A stretch of 11,519 bases of DNA from Neptunomonas sp. (GTDB taxonomy: Bacteria > Pseudomonadota > Gammaproteobacteria > Pseudomonadales > Balneatricaceae), in contig SDWN01000829.1 in assembly GCA_004195305.1 (NCBI GenBank), forward strand, positions 1 through 11,519. The letters are read 5' to 3'. The notes below the pieces were generated by a model. That model saw only the letters and a program-made list of their open reading frames with translations, made no database searches and was not told the DNA's origin. The position numbers and the translations under genes were made by a program. Positions 4,699 to 11,519 of the stretch are shown piece by piece. Position 1 is the stretch's first letter; the number at the start of each line of letters is the position of its first letter.

Positions 4699-7584
4699 CT
4701 AAGGCTTCTGCGTAGTTTCGGCGCGCAGGATCAGGCTTTTCTCTTCTCTAGCCAGAGCTGCTGGCTGCTTGTATTGCCGAATGTACTTCGCACACTCATC
4801 GGCAGGCAGCGGTTTGCTGAAATAGAATCCCTGCAGCTCGTTACAGCCATTGTTACGCAGGAAATCGATGTGTTGTAACTCTTCGACCCCTTCGGCAATC
4901 ACCCTAAGGTTCATGCTTTGTCCGAGCGCGATCACGGCTTTAGCAATCGCTTCATCGCTGGCTGATTTACCAATGTCGAAGACAAAGGATTTATCGATCT
5001 TGAGCTTGTCGACTGGGAGTTTTTTCAGGTAGCTCAGCGAGGAGTAGCCCGTACCAAAATCATCAATGGACAGCTTTAGTCCTAATTCTTTCAATGCGTT
5101 AAGCCTTAGGATGGTGTTTTCAGGCTGACTCATGATAAAACCTTCGGTAATCTCAAGCTCTATCCGCTTCGGATCGACGCCGCTTCGTGTTAACGCCAGG
5201 CGCACATCCTCGATCAATTGATTCGACATGATCTGTGGCCCCGCCAGGTTGATGGCCATACTGATGTTGTCGATGCCTTGATTCTCCCAGTGTTTGAGCT
5301 GGGCGCAGGCTTCCATCATGACCCAGCGTCCGATATCGATAATCTGACCATTCTCCTCGGCAATGCCGATGAACTTATCTGGAGGCACCATTCCTCGTGT
5401 CGGGTGGTTCCAACGGATCAGTGCCTCAACGCCGACGACGCGCTTGGCGTCGATGTCAAGTTGGGGCTGATAGTAGAGGAGAAACTCCTGCCGCTCGAGC
5501 CCATGGCGTAAGCTGGCACTCAAACTCAGACGCTCTTTGAGCCCTTGAGATTGCTCCGGGCTGTAGAAGGAGAACTGTTTTCGGCCTGAGGTTTTTGATT
5601 GATACATGGCGATGTCGGCATGTTTAATTAACGTGGTCGCATCGAGACCATCGTCTGGAAAAAATGCAATGCCGATGCTGGCAGAGACGAATAGCTCCTG
5701 CTCTTCAACGTTATAAGGGGCCTCTATACATCCAAGCAGCTTGTTAGCGACCCGCGTTGCATCATCAACCTGGGCCACATTATCCAGAATAACGATAAAC
5801 TCATCACCGCCTAGCCGAGCCACCATATCCTTTCGCCGCACCAGCGTACTCAACCGCTCCGCGACCTGTGTCAGTAATGCATCACCCATCGGGTGGCCGA
5901 GGCTGTCATTGATCTGCTTGAAATTATCCAGATCACAAAAAAGTACCGCCAGTCTGGTCTGGGCATCTCTCGCCTTCGCTATTTTGCGGTTTAATTGCTG
6001 CTGCAGATGACTCCGATTGGGTAGTTTTGTCAGCGAGTCGTGATTGGCCAGCCATTGCAATTGCCGCTGCACATCCATCTGTTCAGTGACATCCATGCCG
6101 ATGCTGAGGATGCTGCTGGGGCTGTCTTGCTGGGTCAAGGAGGAGTGAATCCAGGCGATGGTATGTGGGGCGCCCTGTGCATCATGGCAGCTGGTTTGGT
6201 GGCGGTACAGGTGTTGCAAACCGGAATACAGCTCATCGAGTTGTCTGGCTTGCTCATACTCAAGGGTACCAAAGAGTTCAGAAAACAGCCGCAGGTGGGT
6301 CTGTTGTTCGGAGTATGCGAATAGTTTGCGGCCGAATTTATTCAGACTTCTACAGCGTCCCTGGTTGTCTTGCACCAGAATAACCGCCTGGGCGTTGTCG
6401 AGCAGCCCGGAGACAAAATCATTCTGTCGCGCTAGTTCCAGGCTTTTACGTTTAAGTTTCAGGTTGCGGCTGCGCATCTCCCGGTCGAGGCGTTCCAGTT
6501 CATCTGCCAATTGCACCGTGCTGGTCGTAAGCATGGTCAACTCATCGGCATATCCTAAACGCAGATAAGGCGTGTTGTGCTGCAACTGTTCACGGACCTG
6601 ATTAAAGTCTCGCCGTGCCAGAGAGGGTAAGTTGCTGGCGACCCGGGCCAGCCGGTCCAGGGGGCCGTGTAGTAACGTGGCCAGAAGCAGGCCGCTGCCC
6701 AGCAATGCCCCGAGGGTAATGGTCAGCTGGGTAATAAATACCTCGTTAATCGCCGTGTACTCGCTGCTAACGTCGGCAATCTGAATCCAGTAGGCCTTTT
6801 GCTGCGGATCAAGACCGTTCAGCGGTATTAGTGATACTTCATAGTTTTTACCGTCTAACGCCAGATGATAAGAGCCATCGCCAATAAAGGAGTGAAGACG
6901 GGAGATGGTTGTTAGTAACGGCAAGGTTGTACGCTTGTTGCTCAGTGCGGTGACTTCGAGTTGCCATTCAGGCAGTGCCGCAGCGGTCGGAAAAGGCGCT
7001 TGCAATAACACCCCAGTCTCCCAACCACTGCGTTTTTGTGCTTGCAGTACAATCTCTGCGAGCGATGTCGAAATCCCTAGGCTCCCCGTCTCTGCCTGAG
7101 CCAGAATGATCGGGACGGAGGCTAAAACGCGGCAGTTGGTATCACAGCTCAACCCCACCGCGGGCTGCTCGGTGCCGATCGCCTGCTTGTTTAAGGCCCG
7201 TAGGATCGAATTGTCAGGGCCCTGTTGCAGTATTAAGCCCTGATCGGCGGTGTGTGCCTGGAGCTGATCGAGTCCCCAGAGTAGCTGAGTGGATGCAAAC
7301 TGCTGGCGCAAATTAGTTTCTAACTGATTAGGATTCAACGCTTTATTATCAGTTTGGATCAGCAGGGTCAGGTATTCCAGCCGCTTGATCAGTCGTTGCT
7401 GGGCGGACTTTATCTGGTTGTCGAGGATGTTGAAGCTTTGGTACTGGAGCTGATGCAGTCCGCGCTGAAGTTGTTGTTCTCCGTGCAGGTAGGATAGCCA
7501 TGAAACGCCTAGGGCGATGACCAAGAAGATCGCCGACATCAGCAGTAGTAGTTTCCATTTCAGGCTGAAAAACCGTTTGCTCAT
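4699..7584 (-). CDS. Membrane sensor with periplasmic domain, PAS, GGDEF and EAL domains (diguanylate cyclase/phosphodiesterase)
   Basis: This 961-aa inner-membrane protein is predicted to make and/or degrade c-di-GMP. The start ATG at 7584 (MSKRFFSLKWK) follows AAGGA on the minus strand; an upstream in-frame ATG at 7632 would add 16 residues and is less likely. Layout: TM1 about 10-32; periplasmic sensor about 33-284, probably a Cache-like fold, with a close cysteine pair CDTNC at 147-151; TM2 about 287-306; a HAMP-like linker and coiled coil to about 385; PAS about 390-502; GGDEF about 514-675 with FCDLDNFKQIND, intact GGDEF at 592-596 and an I-site RRKD at 583-586; EAL from about 700 with EAL 720-722, ELEITEGFIM, DDFGTGYSSL 841-850, EGVE 898-901 and QGFYFSKPLP. 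All key motifs look intact, so both activities are possible. It is the third gene of a minus-strand operon, 51 bases after the barrel gene. Confidence 0.95.
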   Translation of the reverse strand: MSKRFFSLKWKLLLLMSAIFLVIALGVSWLSYLHGEQQLQRGLHQLQYQSFNILDNQIKSAQQRLIKRLEYLTLLIQTDNKALNPNQLETNLRQQFASTQLLWGLDQLQAHTADQGLILQQGPDNSILRALNKQAIGTEQPAVGLSCDTNCRVLASVPIILAQAETGSLGISTSLAEIVLQAQKRSGWETGVLLQAPFPTAAALPEWQLEVTALSNKRTTLPLLTTISRLHSFIGDGSYHLALDGKNYEVSLIPLNGLDPQQKAYWIQIADVSSEYTAINEVFITQLTITLGALLGSGLLLATLLHGPLDRLARVASNLPSLARRDFNQVREQLQHNTPYLRLGYADELTMLTTSTVQLADELERLDREMRSRNLKLKRKSLELARQNDFVSGLLDNAQAVILVQDNQGRCRSLNKFGRKLFAYSEQQTHLRLFSELFGTLEYEQARQLDELYSGLQHLYRHQTSCHDAQGAPHTIAWIHSSLTQQDSPSSILSIGMDVTEQMDVQRQLQWLANHDSLTKLPNRSHLQQQLNRKIAKARDAQTRLAVLFCDLDNFKQINDSLGHPMGDALLTQVAERLSTLVRRKDMVARLGGDEFIVILDNVAQVDDATRVANKLLGCIEAPYNVEEQELFVSASIGIAFFPDDGLDATTLIKHADIAMYQSKTSGRKQFSFYSPEQSQGLKERLSLSASLRHGLERQEFLLYYQPQLDIDAKRVVGVEALIRWNHPTRGMVPPDKFIGIAEENGQIIDIGRWVMMEACAQLKHWENQGIDNISMAINLAGPQIMSNQLIEDVRLALTRSGVDPKRIELEITEGFIMSQPENTILRLNALKELGLKLSIDDFGTGYSSLSYLKKLPVDKLKIDKSFVFDIGKSASDEAIAKAVIALGQSMNLRVIAEGVEELQHIDFLRNNGCNELQGFYFSKPLPADECAKYIRQYKQPAALAREEKSLILRAETTQKP

Positions 7585-7635
7585 GAGGTTCCTTGTCAGT
7601 GTGTTTGCGTGCCGCCTGTATCCGGGGGGCATGGA

Positions 7636-8823
7636 TTAAAAACGATACGCTGCTTGAAACAACAACATATTCCAGCGGCGCTTGATGGTGAACGGATTCG
7701 GGTTGTCCTGCCGGGAGAGCCAAGCGGCTCCTTCAATGCGGTGCAGTTCGGTCTTTAGATCCCAGCTAGCGCTGGGTTGGTAGCGCAGTCCAAGGGTCCA
7801 GTCTTTGGCATAGGAAAGATAGCCAGGTAAGCCCATCTTAAGGTTAAACCCGGCGCCGGTGTGATCAACGCCATGAATATCCAAATGATCGATACGCGCC
7901 ATCATCTGCCACTTGGGGTTAACGCGGTAGTCGGCCTGCAGGTAGATCGCTTTCAGCCTGCTTTTATCCGGCAATGGCAATAAGGGACCGAGCCGGATCC
8001 AATTAGTTTTGGCCTGCATCATTTCAGTGGTAAAGCTCCAGAGTTCCAGGTTGTACTGGGCTGAAAATATCACCATCGTTAGATCGACTTCACCGGGCCC
8101 GAAGGGGAAGTTGGCCTTGGTGCCGGTTAGTCCAAAGCGCCAGGGCTGATTGCGGGGTTCAACCATAATCCGGGCCAAGCGTACTCGGCTGTCGGAAAAA
8201 TTACGGGCCTGGGGCTCTCCCAGAAACAGCGCCTCGGTCTCGTCTCCGGTTTGCAATTCTCCCTGTTGGATATCTACGAACAGATCCCCGAAGCGGCTCG
8301 GCTTGCGGTAATAAAGCGCCACGCCGTCAGAGGATAGCTGTAACTCCCTGACCTGATCGAAATAGATCGATTGCGGCATGATCACCCCCGGTCGGGTAAA
8401 GGCGATATCCCGGGTCGCGTTATAGAAGCCTAAGGGGTTCTTGATCCGGCCGACGCGAATCCCTGCTTGTTGATCGGCCTGCTGTAGAGGCGACCAGTCG
8501 GCAAACAGATAGTCGATTTCAGGCTCACCATCACTGCTGCCGCCCGCGCGGCGAGAGAGTATCTGGCCATTGAGTTTGAATTGTGGATTTAGCTGGATAA
8601 AACCATTCAGCCCCAGCTCGCGATAATCAACAGAGCCATGGCTGTCACTGGAGTCACCGTAGAAACTATTATGATCGCTGAGTACCCAGCCTTGCGAGAT
8701 AAAACCATTCCAGCCGCCCTGTGGCTCGGCAGATAGCTTGCCATGTCCGAGCAGCAACAGCAGTGCTAACCCAAGTTTCAGCGCCGTCTTGATTTGAAAA
8801 TCTGATCTATGGCCGCTTAACAA
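7636..8823 (-). CDS. Outer-membrane beta-barrel (porin-like) protein
   Basis: The 395-aa product has an N-terminal signal peptide (hydrophobic LALLLLLGHG, likely cleavage after KLSA at about residue 32). Alternating beta-strand segments rich in Tyr, Trp and Gly follow, such as GWNGFISQGWVLSD, RELGLNGFIQLNPQFKLNGQ, IYLQADYRVNPKWQMMARI and WTLGLRYQPSASWDLKTEL. It ends in AAYRF, the terminal Phe expected of BAM-assembled barrels. This supports an outer-membrane channel or scaffold, but the family and substrate are not clear. No ATG is available near the start. I choose TTG at 8823 because GGAGGG (8832-8837) sits eight bases upstream; it overlaps the previous gene by 17 bases. Its place between a secreted binding protein and a membrane c-di-GMP enzyme suggests a role in the same sensory unit. 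Confidence 0.82.
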   Translation of the reverse strand: MLSGHRSDFQIKTALKLGLALLLLLGHGKLSAEPQGGWNGFISQGWVLSDHNSFYGDSSDSHGSVDYRELGLNGFIQLNPQFKLNGQILSRRAGGSSDGEPEIDYLFADWSPLQQADQQAGIRVGRIKNPLGFYNATRDIAFTRPGVIMPQSIYFDQVRELQLSSDGVALYYRKPSRFGDLFVDIQQGELQTGDETEALFLGEPQARNFSDSRVRLARIMVEPRNQPWRFGLTGTKANFPFGPGEVDLTMVIFSAQYNLELWSFTTEMMQAKTNWIRLGPLLPLPDKSRLKAIYLQADYRVNPKWQMMARIDHLDIHGVDHTGAGFNLKMGLPGYLSYAKDWTLGLRYQPSASWDLKTELHRIEGAAWLSRQDNPNPFTIKRRWNMLLFQAAYRF

Positions 8824-9280
8824 GGTAGATGCCCTCCATTGTTGGCTGCGGCATCAGATAGCCGATGGCCCCCGGTGTTGTCGTCAATGTCGTTAACATC
8901 TCTGCTTCGCTGCTAACCTGAATCGGTGCAGTGCCGGTGCCGGAGAAAACCCCCGTGTCCCAGATCTGTCTTAACTGGTAGGGAAAGAGCCCAAGCACCG
9001 ATTTACTGAACTGGCGATGCAATCCTTGTTTATCGGCCAGTACCACGACCTGAATCTGCGAACCATCTGGCCAGAGTGTCAGGCGCATGGAGAAAATTGA
9101 CCGTAGAGTGGCTTCCGACAACGGCGAGACGGTGACGCTTTGATTGACATACACGCTGACAGGATCGATTGCAGCGGGATCGGCCCCAACAGCCGACCCT
9201 GAAGTGCCGAAAATCGTCGCGCATAGCAAGATTCGGGCAGTTACGGGCAGTGATCTATAGCGGGCTGATAGGCTATGCAT
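8807..9280 (-). CDS. Short secreted PstS-like (phosphate-binding-type) periplasmic protein
   Basis: The 157-aa product begins with a signal peptide (hydrophobic TARILLCATIFG, likely cleavage after SAVGA at about residue 33). The mature part resembles one lobe of PstS-type phosphate-binding proteins: PLSEATLRSIFSMRLTLWPDGSQIQVVVL, then LHRQFSKSVLGLFPYQLRQIWDTGVFSGTG, and TTPGAIGYLMP near the end. It is roughly half the length of a full two-lobed PstS, and no pst transporter genes are nearby, so a sensory or ligand-presenting role is more likely than import; this is inference. The start at 9280 is the only ATG ahead of the signal peptide; its ribosome site is weak (CAGG just before ATG). It is the first gene of the minus-strand operon and overlaps the barrel gene by 17 bases. 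Confidence 0.82.
   Translation of the reverse strand: MHSLSARYRSLPVTARILLCATIFGTSGSAVGADPAAIDPVSVYVNQSVTVSPLSEATLRSIFSMRLTLWPDGSQIQVVVLADKQGLHRQFSKSVLGLFPYQLRQIWDTGVFSGTGTAPIQVSSEAEMLTTLTTTPGAIGYLMPQPTMEGIYLVKRP
8832..8837 (-). promoter_or_regulatory. Strong Shine-Dalgarno that fixes the TTG start of the barrel gene
   Basis: On the minus strand GGAGGG lies eight bases before TTG at 8823, inside the 3' end of the upstream gene. Since no ATG or GTG lies before the signal peptide, this site decides the start and implies tight coupling of the two genes. Confidence 0.7.
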
Positions 9281-9306
9281 CCTGATGATGAGGTCCCTGC
9301 GTGGCG

Positions 9307-9333
9307 GTTATAACTTGGTTTGACTGGGTCCAA
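9307..9333 (-). promoter_or_regulatory. Candidate sigma-70-like promoter for the PstS-like/barrel/GGDEF-EAL operon
   Basis: On the minus strand TTGGAC (9328-9333) and TATAAC (9307-9312) are spaced by 15 bases, 26 bases before the first start codon. Both hexamers are fair, but the spacer is shorter than ideal. Confidence 0.3.
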
Positions 9334-9450
9334 CCTGCACCTGGCTGGCCGCTTAGTCAATCCGCCAAATTAGCATTGTTGAATAGAATATAGAGCATAT
9401 ATTTAAAGTCGCACGTTTTGAATATTTAATCCTAGTGTTTTAGTCGGATC

Positions 9451-9456
9451 TATAAT
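9451..9456 (+). promoter_or_regulatory. Candidate -10 element for the OB-fold gene
   Basis: A perfect TATAAT lies in an AT-rich stretch (about 9365-9480), 67 bases before the ATG at 9524. No good -35 is seen at the usual spacing (AATCCT at 17 bases), so a factor-assisted promoter is possible. Confidence 0.35.
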
Positions 9457-9523
9457 TTCAAACTTGTGTTTGATTTTTTCTGCAGCTGTGGTAGAAAAGC
9501 GCCTCACTTATAAGGAAGCGTTA

Positions 9524-9889
9524 ATGAAACTATCAATCAAGACTCTTGTTGCTGTGGCTTTTTCCGGGTTTATCTCTTCTGCCTTTGCTGCCGAATCTCT
9601 GACTGTCGCGGATCTGCATGCCAAGCGTGTTGAGCTCGGTGGTCAGCAGGTCAGCATTACCGGTAAAGTGATTAAGGTGAACCAAGGGGTGATGCGGCGT
9701 AATTTTATTCATGTCCAGGATGACACCGCTGCGGGTGAAGTCGATCGGGTGATCTTTACCAGCCAGCAGGTGGCAGAGGTGGGCAGCCAGGTCACAGCGA
9801 CCGGAACGGTCAAGCTGGATACCGATTTTGGCATGGGCTACTTCTACCCGACGCTGGTTGAGGAAGCGACCTTTACGGCTGTCCAGTAA
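9524..9889 (+). CDS. Small periplasmic OB-fold protein (NrfJ-like)
   Basis: The 121-aa product starts MKLSIKTLVAVAFSGFISS with a clear signal peptide (cleavage after SAFA, residue 22). The mature domain is a compact OB-fold: VSITGKVIKVNQGVMRRNFIHVQD, RVIFTSQQVAEVGSQVTATGTVKLDTDFGMGYFYP. The GKV.KVN.G.M.RN.IH.QD pattern is, from memory, that of small exported OB-fold proteins sometimes found beside nrf or multihaem cytochrome genes, but no such genes are here. The fold could bind a ligand or protein partner; nucleic-acid binding is unlikely in the periplasm. The ATG at 9524 follows AAGGAAG and fits the signal peptide; a frame open from 9464 adds 20 unconvincing residues. It is divergent from the PstS-like operon and ends 13 bases from polB. 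Confidence 0.82.
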   Translation: MKLSIKTLVAVAFSGFISSAFAAESLTVADLHAKRVELGGQQVSITGKVIKVNQGVMRRNFIHVQDDTAAGEVDRVIFTSQQVAEVGSQVTATGTVKLDTDFGMGYFYPTLVEEATFTAVQ

Positions 9890-9902
9890 GCTTTTCAAGG
9901 CT

Positions 9903-11500
9903 TTAAAATAGCCTCATCTGAGCGCCGATGAGGCTGTCAAAAGAGAGCCCGACGAAGGGCAGTATGGCATCGGCGATCGGTTTGATCTGTTTGTCGATAT
10001 AGTGCTCGTAATCGATGCTGCTCTTTAGGTACTCCAGCGGCTCGGGGCCGTTGGTAGTTATCACGTAGGCGATCGTCCCCCGGTGCTGATACTGTAACGG
10101 CTGGCCCCTATGTTTATTTTGCGCATCGGCCAGGCGTGCGGCGCGAACCTGGGGTGGGATGTTCTTGACATAGTGGGTGAGTAAGCGCCGCAAGCGCTTG
10201 CGGTATACCAGTTGCTGATCATGTTTGCCGCTACGCGTCTCTGTGACGATTCTGCGCACGTAGTCTGAGGGATCCTGATCCTGAAAAACCTGCAGATAAA
10301 TCTCGCGCTGAAATGCCTTGGCTAACTCGGTCCAGTCGCTGCGAATGGCTTCCAGGCCCTTGAATATCAGTTGTTCACCGCCATTCGCGTGGATCAGCCC
10401 GGCATAACGTTTCTTGCTGCCGGTATCGCTGCCGCGAATCGTTGGCATCAGGAAGCGATTGAAGCGGGTCTCATACTCCAGTTCCAGATGTGATTCCAAC
10501 CCATGTTGTTGTTCGAGCAGGGTCTGCCAGTGCTGGTTGATAACGGCGACGAGTTCCCGGCCCAGGCTATCGGCCTGTTCAGGGCTGGGTTGGCCACGCA
10601 GATGAACAAACAGTGAATCCGTATCGCCATAGATGACGTTGAGACCGCGCTCTTCGATCCAGGCCGTCGTCTGCCTGAGGATGTCGTGGCCACGCAGGGT
10701 AATGGAACTGGCGAGGCGGGTATCATAGAAGCGGCAGCCTCCCGATCCCAGCACGCCGTAGAATGAGTTCATCAGGATCTTCAACGCCTGCGAGCGCGCC
10801 TGATCACCGGCCTTTTTGGCGTGCTCGCGCTGCTGCCAGAGCTTGGTGATAATATCGGGCAGGAAGTTCTGCGTACGCGAGAAACAGGCGCCACGATAAC
10901 CCGCGATGGCGTCCTCTGGGGCGCGTAAACCCTCTATCAATCCAAGCGGATCGATCTTGAAGGTGCGGATGATGGCGGGATACAGGCTCTTGAAATCAAA
11001 CACCAGGACGTTGTGATACAGCCCCGGGATCGAGTTCATTACGTAGCCCCCCGGGCTCGCTAGGCCTCCACCTTCGGGCAGGTTAGGGGCGATATACAAA
11101 GCCCGGTGGAGTTTGGGCAGATAGAGGTTGCTGAAGGCGGCGACCGATCCCCCGCTGCGATCCAGTTCCAGCCCGGTAAGTTGGGACCTGAACACTAAAA
11201 ACTGGAGGATCTGGGTGTGCTGGAAAATATCCCACACCAGGTGGCAGTCCTCTAGGTTGTAGGCTGCAAGCCTGGGTTTATTGTGGATAAAATCCTGGCT
11301 GATGCTGGCCATGCGGGTGTCAACATTGTCGGTGAGCTTGCCGCGTCCGAGCAGCGCCTGAGATACCGACTCGAGACTGAAACTGAAAAACTGGTAGGTG
11401 GCGGTTTTCAGGGCGGCGATTCCGTCGATCAGCACACGCCCGGGCAGGGTCGCAAAGCCCGTGTTGCTATCATCTCGGGCATCCCGCCAGCTGGCATGAC
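9903..11500 (-). CDS. polB: DNA polymerase II (family B), 5'-truncated by the contig end
   Basis: DNA polymerase II is the SOS-associated, proofreading family-B polymerase used in translesion synthesis and replication restart. The visible 531 residues match the C-terminal two-thirds of E. coli PolB (783 aa). The proofreading Exo III motif is AAYNLEDCHLVW. Polymerase motif A is VFDFKSLYPAIIRTF, motif B KILMNSFYGVLGSGGCRF and motif C VIYGDTDSLFV. Further conserved blocks are ETRFNRFLMPTIRG, GSKKRYAGLI, LVYRKRLRR, PPQVRAARLAD, TTNGPEPLEY and the terminal LF. All polymerase catalytic aspartates are present. The GTG at 11435 is not the start: the frame continues upstream through SWRDARDDSNTGFATLPGR, matching the family, until genomic sequence ends at 11500. 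Exo I and II and the N-terminal domain are off the contig. No LexA box can be checked because the promoter is missing. Confidence 0.97.
9905..9935 (-). terminator. Possible polB terminator overlapping its 3' end
   Basis: AGCCTCAT (9910-9917) and ATGAGGCT (9928-9935) form a perfect 8-bp stem with a 10-nt loop inside the last polB codons. On the minus strand it is followed by ATTTTAAAG, a short T-run reaching the TAA stop. AGGCT at 9898-9902 can compete for AGCCT (9910-9914), so readthrough from the convergent gene could form a different stem. Confidence 0.4.
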
Positions 11501-11519
11501 CTGTCTCTTATACACATCT
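11501..11519. other. Nextera/Tn5 mosaic-end adapter (non-genomic)
   Basis: The final 19 bases, CTGTCTCTTATACACATCT, are exactly the Tn5 mosaic-end sequence used in Nextera libraries. The polB frame meets a stop within it (TAA at 11508-11510 on the minus strand), which makes the gene look closed and shifts the predicted start to an internal GTG. It is library contamination, not a biological transposon end: no Tn5 genes are present and the sequence stops there. Confidence 0.97.

Noticed and set aside
9903..11435. A complete 510-aa polymerase starting at GTG 11435
   Set aside because: Family-like sequence continues upstream of the GTG; the frame closes only inside the adapter, so the gene is truncated.
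11501..11519. A natural Tn5 insertion end
   Set aside because: The sequence stops exactly at the 19-base mosaic end with no IS50 sequence; library adapter explains it better.

Overview
The window looks like a piece of a gammaproteobacterial chromosome of moderate GC. RlmJ and DNA polymerase II both resemble their E. coli counterparts along their visible length. The MoxR/VWA pair and the large membrane GGDEF-EAL protein are common in free-living gammaproteobacteria. I cannot assign a genus. The right edge is not genomic: the last 19 bases are the Nextera/Tn5 mosaic-end adapter. The window is therefore probably the end of a draft contig, and a likely one-base frameshift near base 41 at the left edge fits that.

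Left part (1-1873): the C-terminus of a stomatin-like (SPFH/slipin) protein; an intergenic stretch with GTTAG-rich degenerate repeats and a dense cluster of inverted repeats; rlmJ (23S rRNA m6A2030 methyltransferase, plus strand); and, convergent with it, a small MazG-like nucleotide pyrophosphohydrolase. Middle (2078-4135): a two-gene unit of a MoxR-type AAA+ ATPase and a VWA (CoxE-like) protein, probably a chaperone/metal-insertion or complex-remodelling pair whose target is not encoded here. A 563-base gap follows. It holds a terminator-like hairpin and a 284-bp element with 17-bp terminal inverted repeats and no credible coding capacity, which I read as a MITE.

Right part (4699-9280, minus strand): an apparent three-gene operon. 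In transcription order it encodes a short secreted PstS-like phosphate-binding-type protein, an outer-membrane beta-barrel protein and a 961-aa inner-membrane sensor with PAS, GGDEF and EAL domains. The first two genes overlap by 17 bases and the second starts at TTG behind a strong Shine-Dalgarno. The layout suggests an envelope-spanning signalling module: outer-membrane pore, periplasmic binding protein, inner-membrane c-di-GMP enzyme. This is the most interesting system in the window, but its function is inferred.

Divergent from that operon is a small periplasmic OB-fold protein (9524-9889). Convergent with it is the 5'-truncated polB gene (9903-11500), which runs off the contig into the adapter.
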